Positions 12,000 to 23,489 of a stretch of 62,000 bases of DNA are shown here, piece after piece. Position numbers and translations under genes: made by a program. How positions within the stretch are numbered: the first letter of the stretch is position 1; each line of letters opens with the position of its first letter. Source of the DNA: Diphasiastrum complanatum (lineage: Eukaryota; Streptophyta; Lycopodiopsida; Lycopodiales; Lycopodiaceae); NCBI GenBank assembly GCA_029204225.1, contig CM055092.1, positions 42,046,904 through 42,108,903 of the forward strand, written 5' to 3'. A model generated the notes under the pieces. It saw only the letters and a program-made list of their open reading frames with translations. It made no database searches and was not told the DNA's origin.

Positions 12000-14475
12000 T
12001 TAGCCAGTTTTGGTCGACTCATGCTTGGAATCTGCGCGTCCAGGGATCGCCACGGAATGCAGTTCGATACTAGACTCGAGCGACTGGCAGTTGATCTTCT
12101 ACTTTTTCTGAGGCTAGCACCTTATTATGATCAAAGAATATGGGGGGAGAAAATTGTCCCACTTGGTTTCAATCCTCATTGAATGCTCTAAGTCTCGGAC
12201 GTAAGTGGTTGTCCTGTGGACTGTTGGATCAAGGCAGTTGAAATACTTATTTGCAAATAGGACGAGAGCCCTTCAGGCGTCTGCATCCGTATCCCAATCG
12301 TGCTCTGATGGAATTTTTGGCCAATTGAAGTTTTGGATGGTGATTTTGTCCAGAGGGGTGTCGCATTCAGCCCATTTGGATCGCTGTGTGCATGGCAGAA
12401 AGTGCGCGTTCACTCGTAGTTGTTGAGGACTTGTTACATAGGCCTTGATGGCTGTAGGGTCTCATTCAAAGAGCTGCTGATGCCACTCTGGTTGTAGTTG
12501 GAGGGCGGGTAGTGCTTGCAGCTCGTTGCCTTTTATTGTTTGCACCAAAAATGATATCTGCCAGCCACATCTTGATGACTCGTGGAGATACTTGGCTAGA
12601 AATTCGTTGATTTTCTCCTCCACGAACTTTGGATGTCAGAAGGCCCAGCTGGCAGATATGGTACGCGAGCCTCTTGATGAGGAGGCTTGTCCTTCCTCAT
12701 GGCTATGGTTGGAACCGACATCTATTCTTTGGTCCCGTGTCTCAGCCCCCGTATCAACTGGTCCTTGGTCGTGGCCTTGTTCATGTTGTTGAGCTATAAG
12801 AAGCTCTTGTTGCAGCTTCGTGAGTTCTGCTCGCAGTTGCGTGTTGTTTGTCGCCAAGTGGAGTACCCGGCTGTCCAAAGTGGCCTTGGTTGCTATCGCC
12901 TCCTAGATTTATGTTCTCAAGGTTTGGTACGTCGTCATTAAATCGGTTGGAACAGCCGATACATTGGCACTGGTAGGGGATTGTGTGGTTGTGGCCCCTA
13001 CGACTGGTACAATGTCGTCGTCATTGTCTTCGATCAGGTTTTCAGGAGATCTTTTGTCATCTGGGATGGTGGGATCTGTCCAATCCGGTGATGGAATAAA
13101 TATTGTCTGAACAAATGTGCCATCAGACAACGATTGGTTTCCCTCAGCAACCTTTGATGGTGAAACAGATGGTGTGAGAGAGATAGAAGTGGAAACAGGG
13201 GTGATGACAGTTTGTCCAAACGAGAGAATGGGTGGAATAGAGGAAAACTGGAGTGTAGTGTGGAGTACGGAAGGCAAAGATGGAGTGGAAATGGTATGGC
13301 ATGGCAATGAAAAGTTGATGACTTGCATCCACGCCAGAGTGTCCGGAGACAACTGAGAGTCAGAAGGGTTGAACTGGAGAGGGAGAGTGGTGGGAGCAGG
13401 AGTAATGGAGGATGCGATAGTAATGGAAGGGGTAGTAGAAAGTGGAACAGAGGCAAAAGTAGTGTCAACAAAGAAAACAAGAATGGAAACAGAAGCAGTC
13501 AATGTGGGTGGAACAGAAAGAAGAGGAGCGGTAATAGAAACAAGAGGAGGGGACTAGATGGAAGAGGAAGTGGCAGTGATAGAAGGAGTTGTTATTGTTG
13601 TGGCAGTGGTACGACATCTGGTGGTAGGTGGAGATGAGGAGGAAGGGGCAGTGCCACGCATCCTTTTGCTGGTCGTCGTGTCAGTAACTACAAGTTGGGA
13701 GGATGTGGATGCGATAGATGGCGAATAGAGGTTAGTGTGCAACACAATGAAAGATACAATGTTGGAGCAACGAAAACCATGCACTTTCACCTCGAGAAGT
13801 GCGTAGAGAAAATTACACAATAGGGGGCTTGCTGCGATACGCTCACGGATGTTGGGTTTGATGGAGATGGTTAGTTCGTGAATGAGGAAGGCATGCCAGT
13901 CGTATGGCACAACTGTGGGGCCAAGGAATCCCAAGAAGGACTCCACTATCTGACTCAGCAGCGTGGACTAGATTCTATCCTTGTGAAATGTTGAAACAAC
14001 TAGAAAGTTGTTCAACAGATGCGCAGCCACCTGTATGACTGGTTCCGTGATAGTTTCTATCATGTAACCGTTGTTAGTTTGGATCGGAATCTCTGGTGCA
14101 GTCTGGGTGACGAAAAGTTTGATCAGGGCTTTTGCTTGACGATGGGAGATGGACTAGCGATCACCGGACATAATGTCAATGGTGACCATCGAGTCCACGT
14201 TAATGCGTACCTTGTACACGTGGTACCTTGGTACAGGAAGTGGAAACGCGACTTCAGCGCTTCTCATGTGGCATAAGCGTGAAGGGTGAGGCCCATGTTA
14301 ATGTCAGAATTGAAATGCGCTGGGTAAAAACCCATTGCCTCAAGAAGTGGGCCAACAGTCTAAAGCCATGGTTGAATCAGGGCATTAGAAGGCAAGGGCC
14401 AAATTTGGGTTGTTGAGAGTATCTCGCGCTAGATCACCTGCTTGGTGCCAGAGTCTTCAGAAGATGAGGAGGTCA
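12000..14475 (-). pseudogene. Unrecognised retroelement-associated protein family, copy 2 (degenerate)
   Basis: Minus-strand protein-like reading from an ATG at 14,475 (MTSSSSEDSGTKQ...) down to about 12.0 kb with several stops and frame changes. The N-terminus repeats the Ser/Asp/Glu opening of copy 1. It is followed by an aromatic domain (MESFLGFLGPTVVPYDWHAF near 13.93 kb), a Ser/Thr/Pro-rich linker (13.7-13.0 kb), a Gln/Leu-rich coiled-coil stretch (LRAELTKLQQELLIAQQHE at about 12.8 kb) and a C-terminal block containing ALQLQPEWHQQLFE and QLRVNAHFLPCTQRSKW at 12.4-12.55 kb. Both copies lie a short distance downstream of a gypsy pol on the same strand. Function unknown: no signal peptide or membrane segment stands out, so an envelope-like role is not supported. 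Confidence 0.5.
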
Positions 14476-15245
14476 TGTTAGTAGTGATAGTTAAAGTGCG
14501 AAAACGTAGGAAAAATGGTGAAAAACATAAAAAGAGGTGGAAATGAGAAAAATAATGAACAACAAGTGTTGGATGGTAAGAACTAGAGTTTAGAGCGTAG
14601 ATTTGGGTTCAGAGTATGCAGATGATAGCTTGTATGAAGTTTGGTCACATTCAGAGAACTTGAAAATTTCAGTGAAAATTTGAACAGAGCTTTGCCAGCA
14701 AAGGTGACAAATGACTCGAATTCAACCCTTATATAGCGGAAATTAGAGTGCCTATTAGGTGAAATCCACTTTTTCCTGCTCAGTTCCACCCAAATATTGG
14801 CAGGGACCATTTTCACAAAATTCTAAGACCTCATAGAAGTCTGCAAGAGTTCAGAAGGTGATTTGACTGTCTTGCGAAGGTTCTACGAGGGTTCTGACAG
14901 TCTGCGAGGGTTCAATCCTCGCAAGAAGTGAATGCTCGCACAACATGCTCCTGTGGTTGGATTTTCAAGATGAGACGATGTAGGCAGGCTAATTTCACTG
15001 GTCTGATTCCATTTATGCCCCTTTCGAAGGTTGGTATGATGATCTTGATGCTCTATGAAGGGTCTAAAAATTCAGCTTCTGGTAACCCTCGCATATACTC
15101 AAAAATTACAATTTATTCATTCTGTGATCGTGCCATGCTTTGCGTCTTTCCTTTTCACCTGTCAATGCATGCACAACTAGTAATCATGTTTCATAGAGCT
15201 TATGTAGAGCTTCGTGGCATAATTGTAGAGATTTGGATTCATTAA
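14476..15245. other. Spacer between unknown ORF and gypsy integrase 2
   Basis: No gene seen. A direct AGTTCAGAAGG / GTTCTACGAGGG-like pattern with repeated TTCTGAC/GCGAGGGTTC near 14.85-14.93 kb is a weak local repeat. Otherwise A+T-rich. Confidence 0.35.
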
Positions 15246-16000
15246 GACGTTGCATTGTGGCAATCCATAATGAAGGGACTAAAAGCTCTACTGGCATTAC
15301 GAATCCTAACTATATACCAATTAGAAGGGTGTTTGATCAGTGCTTCCCTTATATGTTGTTCTGAATACCCAGAGAGCAGCATGCAACTTGTGTTCCCTGC
15401 TAGCTTCAACTATTTTCGTGAGCACGCTACATAGGATCTTATTGAATGATTCTGCTTGCCCATTAGCACAAGGATAATAAGATGTACTGGTTCTATGGAT
15501 TACGCAGAATTCCTCCAATAGGACCTTGATTGTCATTGATGAAATGACTTCCGCGATCGTTGACTATCTCCACTGGGCATCCAAAGCGCACAATAATATT
15601 CTCATAGAGGAACTTGGCAGTGGTCCTAGCATTAGCTACTCTTACTGCCTTGGCTTTGACCCACTTGGTGAGATAGTCGGTGGCTACGATTATGTATCAA
15701 GCCTAGGTACTTCTTGCTGCAGGGTGAATCAGACCGATGTAATCCAATCCTCACTTTTCGAATGGTGCTTGGGCTAAGACCAGTTGTAGTAGGTCATAAT
15801 TCAATCTCGTTGCCCTTTGGCACACATCGCACTTCCTCAGGTATTCTCTGTATCTTTATGAATTGTTGGCCACCAACATCCTGATCGCAGGATCTTGTGA
15901 ACTGTAATGTCAGATGCAAAATGGCCTCCACCCATGCCTTCATGTGAAAGTGAAATGATCTGGGTGGTTTCATGAGGAAGAATATACTGTCAAAGAATCC
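15246..16000 (-). pseudogene. Gypsy integrase, remnant 2
   Basis: Read on the minus strand with frame changes. A zinc-binding part ends in YLRKCDVCQRATRLNYD (about 15.84 kb). The catalytic core has AHYIGLIHPAARSTYA-like sequence then IIVATDYLTKWVKA and FGCPVEIVNDRGSHF (about 15.54-15.6 kb). The last part is NGQAESFNKILCSVLTKIVE with the catalytic Glu kept (about 15.45 kb). The core Asp residues in ATDY and NDRG are visible. The C-terminal GPY-type tail is missing below 15.25 kb. Confidence 0.75.
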
Positions 16001-16780
16001 AATATGTGTGAAAAAATACAGATCCTAAGTGGATCTAAACTCCAAGATCATTGGCTTGAATGCTTGCACTCCAAACTACATAAGCTAGGAATTGGCAACA
16101 CATTCTATGCTACCTAGAATGCAAAGAACTTGATCAAAAAGCATTTATCACAAATGGAAACTTCCATAAACATCAAGTGCGGCCCAAAATAGCATTATAC
16201 AGTCCATAATACATCAGCCTACCACTTTTGGAAAGCACCTAAGATCATACACAATAGCTTGAAGACAATACACACAACAATGCTCTCAATGGAGGAAGAA
16301 ACAATGACAATGATCTATTGATCTCAATGAAGCATACAAAAGGTTTCTCCAACCTGTTCTCCACGACTTCCCTACTATTTATGGATGAGGAAGATGACTC
16401 TCTCTCCTCTCTCTAGAAGGTACTTGACCCTAGATATTCCCTATATAGGAAAAATAGCTAAAAATGGCTTATATGACCAAAATACATCAAAATGGTCTCA
16501 TTTTGAAGGGTATGAAGTTTGACACTTCATCATACTAAAAAAATACAGTAAATAAAAACATTGTGGCCTGGTTTACACGTGTGAAACTCCAGAACCAAAA
16601 CTATTTATAATTTTAGCCAATTTAGGCCTCAAACTAGCTAGGAAATGTTGACAATTTTCACAATATGGTCCTCGTCGGTATAATTGGCCAGCAATCAGCT
16701 GATAAGGTCTAGTTTTCAAGATCAATTTCCGCTAATCCGCCTTTGGTAGTGATTTGTTTGTTTGGCCCCACATTAGATAT
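16001..16780. other. Non-coding interruption inside gypsy remnant 2
   Basis: No coding content. A+T-rich with an ACACGTGTGAA palindrome near 16,575. It separates RNase H from integrase and may be an eroded insertion. Confidence 0.4.
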
Positions 16781-17330
16781 TCAACAATGTCGGCAGCCCA
16801 TTCTTGTTTTTGACAGGTCCACGTAAAATAAGACAACATCGGCCAGTTCATCGTTGAGTTGGGTTGCAACCTCCTTTCCCTTGATTCGCGACACATGATC
16901 TGCCATGTAGTGTTGTTTTTCCTTGCGAACTACTATCCAAAAATCAAACTCCAACAACAGAAGTAGCCATCTGGTGATTCTCCCGGTGTTGCAAGCTTTG
17001 TTAACGAGATAGAGCAAGGGTTGATGGTCTGTATAAAAAGCAAAGTGTGTGGCCATCAGGTAGTGCCGAACCTTCTTAACCACATAGATCATTGCCAATG
17101 CTTTTCGCTCTATGGTTGAATAATTCATTTCTGTATCACTAAGCTGTCGGCTTGCAAATCGGATCAAATCGCTGAAGTCGTCTAAAAAGTTGTAGGCTTT
17201 GGCCCCAGCTACTCTGTCAATGACACTTTCCGTAAAGGGTAAAGGAAAATGATCCTTTTTTATGACTGCATTTAGCGCCTCTAGATTCACACAGATCCAC
17301 ATTTTGCCATTCTTCTTGGGTACTATAACT
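16781..17330 (-). pseudogene. Gypsy RT/RNase H deletion fusion, remnant 2
   Basis: The frame opens in RT at WICVNLEALNAVIKKDHFPLP, reaches YNFLDDFS (the FLDxFSGY box) and then jumps directly into RNase H at LIRFASRQLSDTEMNYSTIE, continuing KALAMIYVVKKVRHYL, FYTDHQPLLYLVNKA and HYMADHVSRI. The catalytic Y-x-D-D box, thumb and connection are all lost in what looks like one in-frame deletion of a few hundred codons. It cannot be active. Confidence 0.8.
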
Positions 17331-17436
17331 ATCGGTGATACCCATCAGATTCTCACTGGGCTTGCAACATCATTATTACCACGTCGTCCAAGGTATAATT
17401 CTTGAAGGTTTCAGGCATCTCATGAACTACTGCTCA

Positions 17437-18138
17437 TCAAGATTCCTCCTTTAGCATATTGATCTCAGCCTGGCTGGTCATCTTTTGGTTCTTTGTCATC
17501 TCAGTAGAGGATGACGCTGTATCTGAGTTCATCCTGCTTGACTTCAAGGAATGCAACACCTTCTTTTTGTCTTTTTTTTTTGTCATATTTGTGGATTCGT
17601 CCTTGTTGTCTTTCATCAAAATTGGTGTGACATTCGCTTCGTAGTTGCGAATATCAACATCCACTGTAGCTACAGCCTCTTCGGGTAGATCACTCCATCG
17701 GATCACCTAGTTGTAGCATTGTTTCAACTGATTCTTCTTGTTCGCAGGTGCCCTTGGTGGATCTATCCTTGAGAATTTTGCCATAGCAGATTTTTGCGGT
17801 GGTTGAACTGGTACTTTCTTGATTCCATAACGATCTACGTCCATGTGCTGTAGGACCTGCTCATCAGTCAGTTCAATCTCTTTATTATAAGTTAGAGCAT
17901 TGATGTTGTGTTTCTCACTTTCCCACGTTGCCCCAATGTGGAGGACGTTACTTGTGTCTTCATAGCTCGTACAATATATGGGCTCAGGCGCTACTGGCAC
18001 CTCATCCATTTTGGCCCATTCAGCCAAAAGGCTTTTAGCTTGTGGTGCAATCAGCAGTAATTCCCTGAGAGGTAAACTAACACGGCTCGCCAGTAAGATT
18101 GTGAGCCTTTCAGTGCGTGGTTCCTCGGGCTCTACCAT
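17437..18138 (-). pseudogene. Gypsy polyprotein region upstream of RT
   Basis: Two abutting minus-strand frames, split by one stop near 17,707. The first has LPLRELLLIAPQAKSLLAEW and acidic stretches (IELTDEQVLQHMDVDRYG). The second is Lys/Asp/Ser-rich (MTKKKDKKKVLHSLKSSR). The position before RT matches the protease-to-RT linker of plant gypsy elements. No D-T/S-G protease motif was found. Confidence 0.5.
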
Positions 18139-18261
18139 GTGAAAAGGTGGTTCATGACATGCAACCGATTGTTCAGATTAGTGCGCAATGGTGAGCCCAT
18201 TTGCGGTTCCCGTTTGCCATCAACTGGAGGTTCCGTAGGATTGTCCCTTTCTGCTCTTTTT

Positions 18262-18970
18262 TCAGTGCATGCAAGGTATTGCTAGATTGAACCAGCATTT
18301 GTTGGCCGTATGGCCTGGTTTGTGGCAGTGATCGCAAGAAGAAGATTGTTGATTTGAGGACTTCGTCTTCTTGAATCTTGACTTGTTCTTGTTCTTGTTC
18401 TTTCCTTTCATGAAGAGAGTCTTCTCTTGATCACTACTTCTCTCTCCTTCGTCTCTCATCAGTCTCTCATCAGCGACAAGACTGACTACTTTGTCGAATG
18501 TCATATCTGGTAAACTCAGTATGAGCATTCTCAGTGGCTGATAGGACGTCGATAGAGATTTCATGAAGTACATCAGCTGCTGTGGTGCTGGGACCTGGTG
18601 CCCCTGTCCTGATGCAGCGAGTTGAGCGAAGATCGTTCTGATATTCTCAACGTGCTGATCCAACTGGTTGCCATCCCAACGTATGGGTCCTTTTTGTACT
18701 TTTTCCACAGAAGCCCGTTGAGCTGCCAGTTGGCAGCGCGAAAGATTCTTCTTCGTTTGTTTTGTAATCCACATAACGACTGAAAAGTTGCAGAGGTTCA
18801 CCATTTTTGACATCCAGAACTTTTCAGTCTTTATGTGGATTGGGAGCGAAACCTTGTTAATTACTTTGCAGATATTTGACATAATCTGCAAGATCGAAGG
18901 AAGTCACTTCGTTATAAGCAATTTTGTACATATTCATTTTGGCAGTTTGAAACTTTTGCGGCAAAGACAT
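18262..18970 (-). pseudogene. Copia gag with zinc knuckle
   Basis: A minus-strand copia gag can be followed from MSLPQKFQTAKMNMYK (ATG at 18,970) with a frame change near 18.87 kb. It includes the copia-type SRCQLAAQRASVEKVQKG-like, LDQHVENIRTIFAQLA and PAPQQLMYFMKSLSTSY segments, then the knuckle CDHCHKPGHTANKC (C-x2-C-x4-H-x4-C) at about 18.31-18.35 kb. Gag forms the particle that packages element RNA. It is unusual that copia integrase lies upstream of it on the same strand. Confidence 0.8.
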
Positions 18971-19075
18971 TGTTTTTCATTCAGAATCTTTATGTTAAAA
19001 GTTCTTTTATAGGATTTTCAACCGGCTATTGTAAATAAATCACACTTCGTAGTGATTCCGATGAAGATATAAAGT

Positions 19076-19640
19076 TCACTCAAGAGCTGTTCGATGGAAC
19101 CTTGCTCCCGGATATTGTCTTTCAAGAACTTCATAACTGACGGGATCATCGTTGGCCATCGTTCTGCTCTCATCAAATTTGACATCTCTGACTGTCTTCA
19201 CTATGTTTGTCTTTGGCATATAGACTCTGTAGTATGACGAATTATTGTCATGTCCTACAAGATATCCTTGTGCTTTCTCATCAAGCTTCTTTCGAAGCTT
19301 ATCAGGAACATGTGCATAAGCTACACAACCAAAGATACGGATGTGAGTCAGATTGGGTTTTCTACCCCACCATAATTTGTGTGGTGTCATGTGAGGAACA
19401 CCAGAATTTCTTGTCCTATTTTTAATGTAAGCAGTTGTAGCTACTGCTTCAGCCCACAGCACTCTTGGAGCCTTCAAGTAGGCCATCATGCATCTGGCAA
19501 CTTCTATTAGAGTCCTGTTTTTTCTTTCTGCAACATCGTTGTGTTGTGGTGTGTAAGATGTAGTCCTTCTGTAAATGATACAACAATCATTCCAGAAGTC
19601 AGAGAAGTGCCGATGGATCGGCACTACTTCAGGCCGTGGG
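19076..19640 (-). pseudogene. Copia integrase C-terminal half
   Basis: Minus-strand frame beginning FWNDCCIIYRRTTSYTPQ and continuing HNDVAERKNRTLIEVARCMM (the copia NGVAERKNRTL box with the catalytic Glu), LWAEAVATTAYIKNRTRNS, RIFGCVAYAHVPDKLRKKLD and KAQGYLVGHDNNSSYYRVY. It is intact for about 190 codons. The part before it is replaced at about 19,645 by LTR-like sequence, so the first two DDE Asp residues are missing. Confidence 0.85.
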
Positions 19641-19645
19641 TCCTG

Positions 19646-20203
19646 TTGGGGGTATTCCCAACGAATTGTAAATAAATAATATTGGCCAATCAAATGTGTT
19701 GCGAGGGCATGGCATCCTGCGCGTATAAGCCCAAGGCTCAATGAGCACGCAAGTTAAGTTGTAAATAAAATAATAGACTTGAGTCCCTTTGTAATTAAAA
19801 TAAAACTTGAGGCCCAAAGTCAATTTTAAACTTAGAGTTTACTTTTTTAGAGTTGGGTCCAATTCTGGACTCACATGAATCTTGTGATTTCCAACGTACT
19901 TTTTGTGGACCCTTGGATCAAGTTGGGTCCAAGATGAATGGATATGATCAATGTAAATATTAGCCAATAGGATTTTGGGGCAAGGGCCTCCCCATTTATA
20001 AAAAGATACCATTTGTACTCTATTTGGATGCTTAATGAGAAGGAGAAAACTCTACTCTTTTTGGAAGAGAAGCATCCTCATTTGCTATTCACTACTTGCT
20101 AATGTCCTTGCTTGTGTTTTTCCATTGCTTTCTATTTTCATGCTTATTGGTTGCCATAATTAATGTTTTTTCATTAGCAAGCATAAGGAGCATTTGAGCT
20201 AAC

Positions 20204-20250
<47 letters not shown>

Positions 20251-20470
20251 AATCTCTTCCATTTTTCCCTTCCCTTTCATCAACAATCATGATGAAGGTA
20301 GTTTAAGGGAGTAGAGTTAGTGAGAGTAGTGTTAGTGGTGGTAGAGTTAGGGAAAAAAGTAGAGAACTAACTAAAAGTAGCATCTATGCATAGTTAGGTG
20401 TCTATCTAGTGATCTGACCCTTGTTGACAGGCGGGAGGGCTATACTAAGCAAGATCTTCGACCCTACAGG
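19646..20470 (+). mobile_element. LTR-like block with TATA box and (CT)n
   Basis: Begins TGTTGGGGGTATTCCCAAC at the breakpoint of the copia integrase. It contains a TATA-like TTTATAAAAAG at about 19,994, a (CT)n tract at 20,204-20,247 and ends near CGACCCTACA at about 20,470, just before copia RNase H similarity. The orientation follows from the TATA box. The right end is uncertain. Confidence 0.5.
20204..20247. repeat. (CT)n microsatellite
   Basis: About 22 CT units inside the LTR-like block. Confidence 0.95.
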
Positions 20471-20788
20471 TATGGATCAAGAGGATGATCAAAGATCTTT
20501 ACTTGCTGGATTTTTCAGAGAGTCCAATTATCTTTTGTGACAACCTATCAATCCAAAAGTTGACAATCAATCCTATCTTTCATGCTAGGAACAAGCATAT
20601 TGAGGTGGCATATCATTTTGTGAGAGAGCAAGTCATGGCAAAGGAGGTGGAGCTTTAACATGTTTTTTCAAGGGAATGTGTAGCTGATATCTTCACCAAA
20701 GCATTGGGAAAAGACTTGTTTATGAAGCATAGGACATCACTTGGAGTATTATCAAAGCCTATGCTAAAACTAGTTGAAGAGGGAGTGT
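20471..20788 (+). pseudogene. Copia RNase H C-terminus
   Basis: The + strand reads SPIIFCDNLSIQKLTINP, IFHARNKHIEVAYHFVREQV, MAKEVEL, a stop, then CVADIFTKALGKDLFMKHR. These are the standard last motifs of plant copia RNase H (CDN..A..I..NP, H.RTKHI, DIFTK.L). A stop interrupts it near 20,659. It ends in a purine-rich GAAGAGGGAGTG that fits a polypurine tract. Confidence 0.85.
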
Positions 20789-21092
20789 GAGAGATTTTAA
20801 CTAGTTTAGTCAAATTTGTTATATTTGTATATTTGGCAATTGAGGCCAAATTTATATTAGACTTAGAGTTTTACTTTTCAAAGTTATATTAGTATAAAAG
20901 CATTTGAATAAACACTTTTGAAAAGTGTGAGAAACTATAGAACACGAGTTTTGGAGGGATTCAATTTGAGTAATAGATACATTGAATATAGTCACAATAA
21001 TAGTAGTCGAGTTTTTGATTATGGAGGGAAACCAAAGTTTGAACTTAGGTTTGGACCTGTTATAAAAGGTTGTAACTCATGGGAAGAGAAGA

Positions 21093-21187
<95 letters not shown>

Positions 21188-21320
21188 CTCATTCATGTTT
21201 ATACATGGTTCTCTTGGGTTCTACTATCCGTTGGTGCACTTTACTTGTGATATCTTGCAATTCTATGTGTAGAATGCTTATTAAATGTTATTTTTAGATC
21301 CACACGTGTAAAATACAGTA
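20789..21320 (+). mobile_element. Probable copia 3' LTR
   Basis: Follows the polypurine tract, starts about TGTGAGAGATTTTAACTAG, has AGTATAAAAGC near 20,891 as a possible TATA box and holds a long (CT)n tract at 21,097-21,184. A CACACGTGTA palindrome is at about 21,300. The right boundary is not defined. Confidence 0.5.
21097..21184. repeat. (CT)n microsatellite
   Basis: Perfect CT repeat of about 44 units. Confidence 0.98.
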
Positions 21321-22424
21321 GCTTAATGTATGTGTACGGACAACAACTTCTTTTTATGTTTTTATTGAAGTTTGATCAATATCTATTAGATTTTGCATCT
21401 CATTCATAGAGTAGATGCTGATTTTTTTACATTGGCAAGGTTGGTGATTTGCTTGTCTATGTAACCCAAGATCAAGGGAACATTTTGGATTTTAATGATC
21501 TAAAATTATTCACAATATACTCTAGTGTCCTGCAAATAATTAAATATGGTTTTGGATTCCAAAAAATTATGATTGACAAATCATACGAATCTAAATATTT
21601 ATGACTAACGAATCATAAGTAGATACTTAATTGTTGTCAGAGGATTATAAATAATTGTGATGATTAATTCTTGATTTATTAATTGAGTAAGAATTTAAAA
21701 CAATGTTTTGAATCTCTTTACTCCAATGTTTTATTGAGGGCCTATGGATCTCACAGACATTCTCACAAGGTAAGTTATTTCACTTGTGAAAACTTCAATT
21801 AATCTAGTGGATGCTATTCTACTACAGTTTATGAGTACAATTCTTTTGATTAGATCTCCAGTTATCATAGGGGATAGACAAGTCTATTAAAATGAATGAT
21901 TGTTATTTTTTCTTGCATTTGATGCTAGAAATAGGGGCATTTCACTCAAGAGAGGATCTAGGACTCTCAATTGAGTTTTAATTATTTTACATCTTAATGA
22001 TTCTCCTAGAGATTCTAATTGAATGAATTATTATATTTTAGAATTATGGATTTTAAGGATATTTGTACCTGGAAGCTTTATGAATTGTTTGCTATAGTTT
22101 GTGGATAATTTCAAACTGTAATTATTATTATTATTCTTCTTTAACTTTAATCTCCTAAGTTAGGTAGTATTTCACTCAGTGTTTTATGTAAGTGTTTTAC
22201 ATGAAGGTGAAGTTACTAACTTGTGATGAGTGTAACCCAGTTGAGAAAATTTATCACTTAGTGTACTTTTCAAGCCAGAGTTTGTATTCCAGTGCAGAGA
22301 TTAACGATTGAAAAATAGGTTTATCTTTGAGTACTTGTTTGATGTAAAAGTCAGACTAAGGATAATGATTTTCTAGGTTAATATTGAAAGTTAAAGGAAC
22401 TGTTCTTGTAATTCTTTTCTATTT
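21321..22424. other. Non-coding A+T-rich spacer
   Basis: No gene or element motif recognised over about 1.1 kb. Confidence 0.5.
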
Positions 22425-22880
22425 TGAGGACAAAACCAGATTAAGGGGGGGGGGGGGGGGAGAATGTTATGTCACGATACTCTAGTGAAACAAGTTGTTA
22501 ATTATGCCACGTCATACTGGACGTGACCCGAAAGTAACTAATGTCCTTGTGAGGCCCAAAACACACTAAGTTAGTACAAGGTTTGGGACCGTATGTGCAT
22601 GTGTAGAGTTATCAATAGAGATTCTATGAATAGAGGATCCATGCATAAAGACTATATTCTAGATGTATAGGGGAGTTGGGACCTTACATGACTAAGTGCA
22701 CAGGTGGTTCTAGGCTCAATATAAGAAGGCCAAACTCGTCCTACTACCACACCTTATGGTTAATTCATTGTCAAGCTCTCACTCTACTTTCATGCTTCCT
22801 ACTCCTTGGCTTGGGGATGAAACTTCTAAAGTTTGATTGGTTACTTCTACATGGTTGGGTGGTTTTTCCATAGCGTATTT
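22425..22880 (+). mobile_element. Gypsy-like 3' end: poly-G polypurine tract and LTR start
   Basis: TTTGAGGACAAAACCAG then a run of 16 G (22,445-22,460) and GAATGTTATGTCACG. This is the usual junction of plant gypsy elements, where the polyprotein tail is followed by a G-rich polypurine tract and an LTR starting TGTTATG. TCAATATAAGAAGG at about 22,720 is a possible TATA box. Upstream coding sequence is not recognisable. Confidence 0.5.
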
Positions 22881-23418
22881 TTCATTGTGTTTGTCTTGTA
22901 ACCAGGATCTTGTGGAGCTTTCCCTTATAATTGGGTGGATGCTAAGAGATAGAAACAACGTGGGACATAGAGGAAACCAAATTTTGGACACATTGTAGTT
23001 GTTGTCTATAGTGCACGCTTATTGTCAATGTGCAGAACAAATGGAAAACCACATAAAACCACTTAATGTTACCGCGACAAAGGTAAAACCATAAGCACTT
23101 GAGACTAGTTTTGGATCACTATGGAGTCCTTTGTATACGAGATATTTTAGAACTTCCAACCATTTCCTATTACATTTGAGATTGGCTTCACATATGTTTT
23201 GCACATGCAAATTCTATTTTGGTCCTATGAAAAAAGCTCAGTTTTGAAAACGTTGATTATGTTTTTCAAATGCAAATTATAGTGCATAATGGTCATGCGA
23301 AAATTCCGTTACTCAATGGAAAAAGCTGGGCTCCGGCCCCAGCCTTGCCTATGACTCTTTTTTATCAGTCAGCCTATGACTCTTTTTGATCAGCCCCGAC
23401 CATTCTAACACAATGCAA
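22881..23418. other. Non-coding spacer
   Basis: No gene recognised. Possibly the remainder of the LTR that starts near 22,465. Confidence 0.35.
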
Positions 23419-23489
23419 CGGGGTTGGCTGAGCTCGTTAGCTTGGCATAGAGTTTCTTTGGTCCCAAGGTTAGAGACTCCCTTGGAAAC
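23419..23489 (+). mobile_element. tRNA-derived SINE-like head
   Basis: Contains an A-box-like TGGCTGAGCTCGTTAGC and, about 30 bp on, a B-box-like GGTTAGAGACTCCC (one change from the tRNA GGTTCGAnnCC). A similar unit sits at 45,058-45,130, sharing TTTCTTTGGTCCCA before the B box. The acceptor stem does not pair, so it is not a tRNA gene. Confidence 0.55.

Larger units (their letters stand above)
15246..18138 (-). mobile_element. Ty3/gypsy pol remnant 2
   Basis: Minus-strand gypsy element: a conserved region upstream of RT (18.14-17.44 kb), an RT/RNase H deletion fusion (17.30-16.78 kb), a non-coding interruption (16.78-16.0 kb), then integrase (16.0-15.25 kb). It is not a recent duplicate of remnant 1, since residues differ throughout (for example TDHQPLLYLVNK against TDHQALLYIVNK). 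Confidence 0.8.

Noticed and set aside
12909-13557. + strand ORFs rich in Gly/Arg/Ser (13.3-13.6 kb)
   Set aside because: They are antisense to the Ser/Thr/Pro linker of the minus-strand unknown protein copy 2 and show only compositional bias.
23419-23489. Functional tRNA gene
   Set aside because: Only A- and B-box resemblance; no acceptor-stem pairing or anticodon arm could be drawn.
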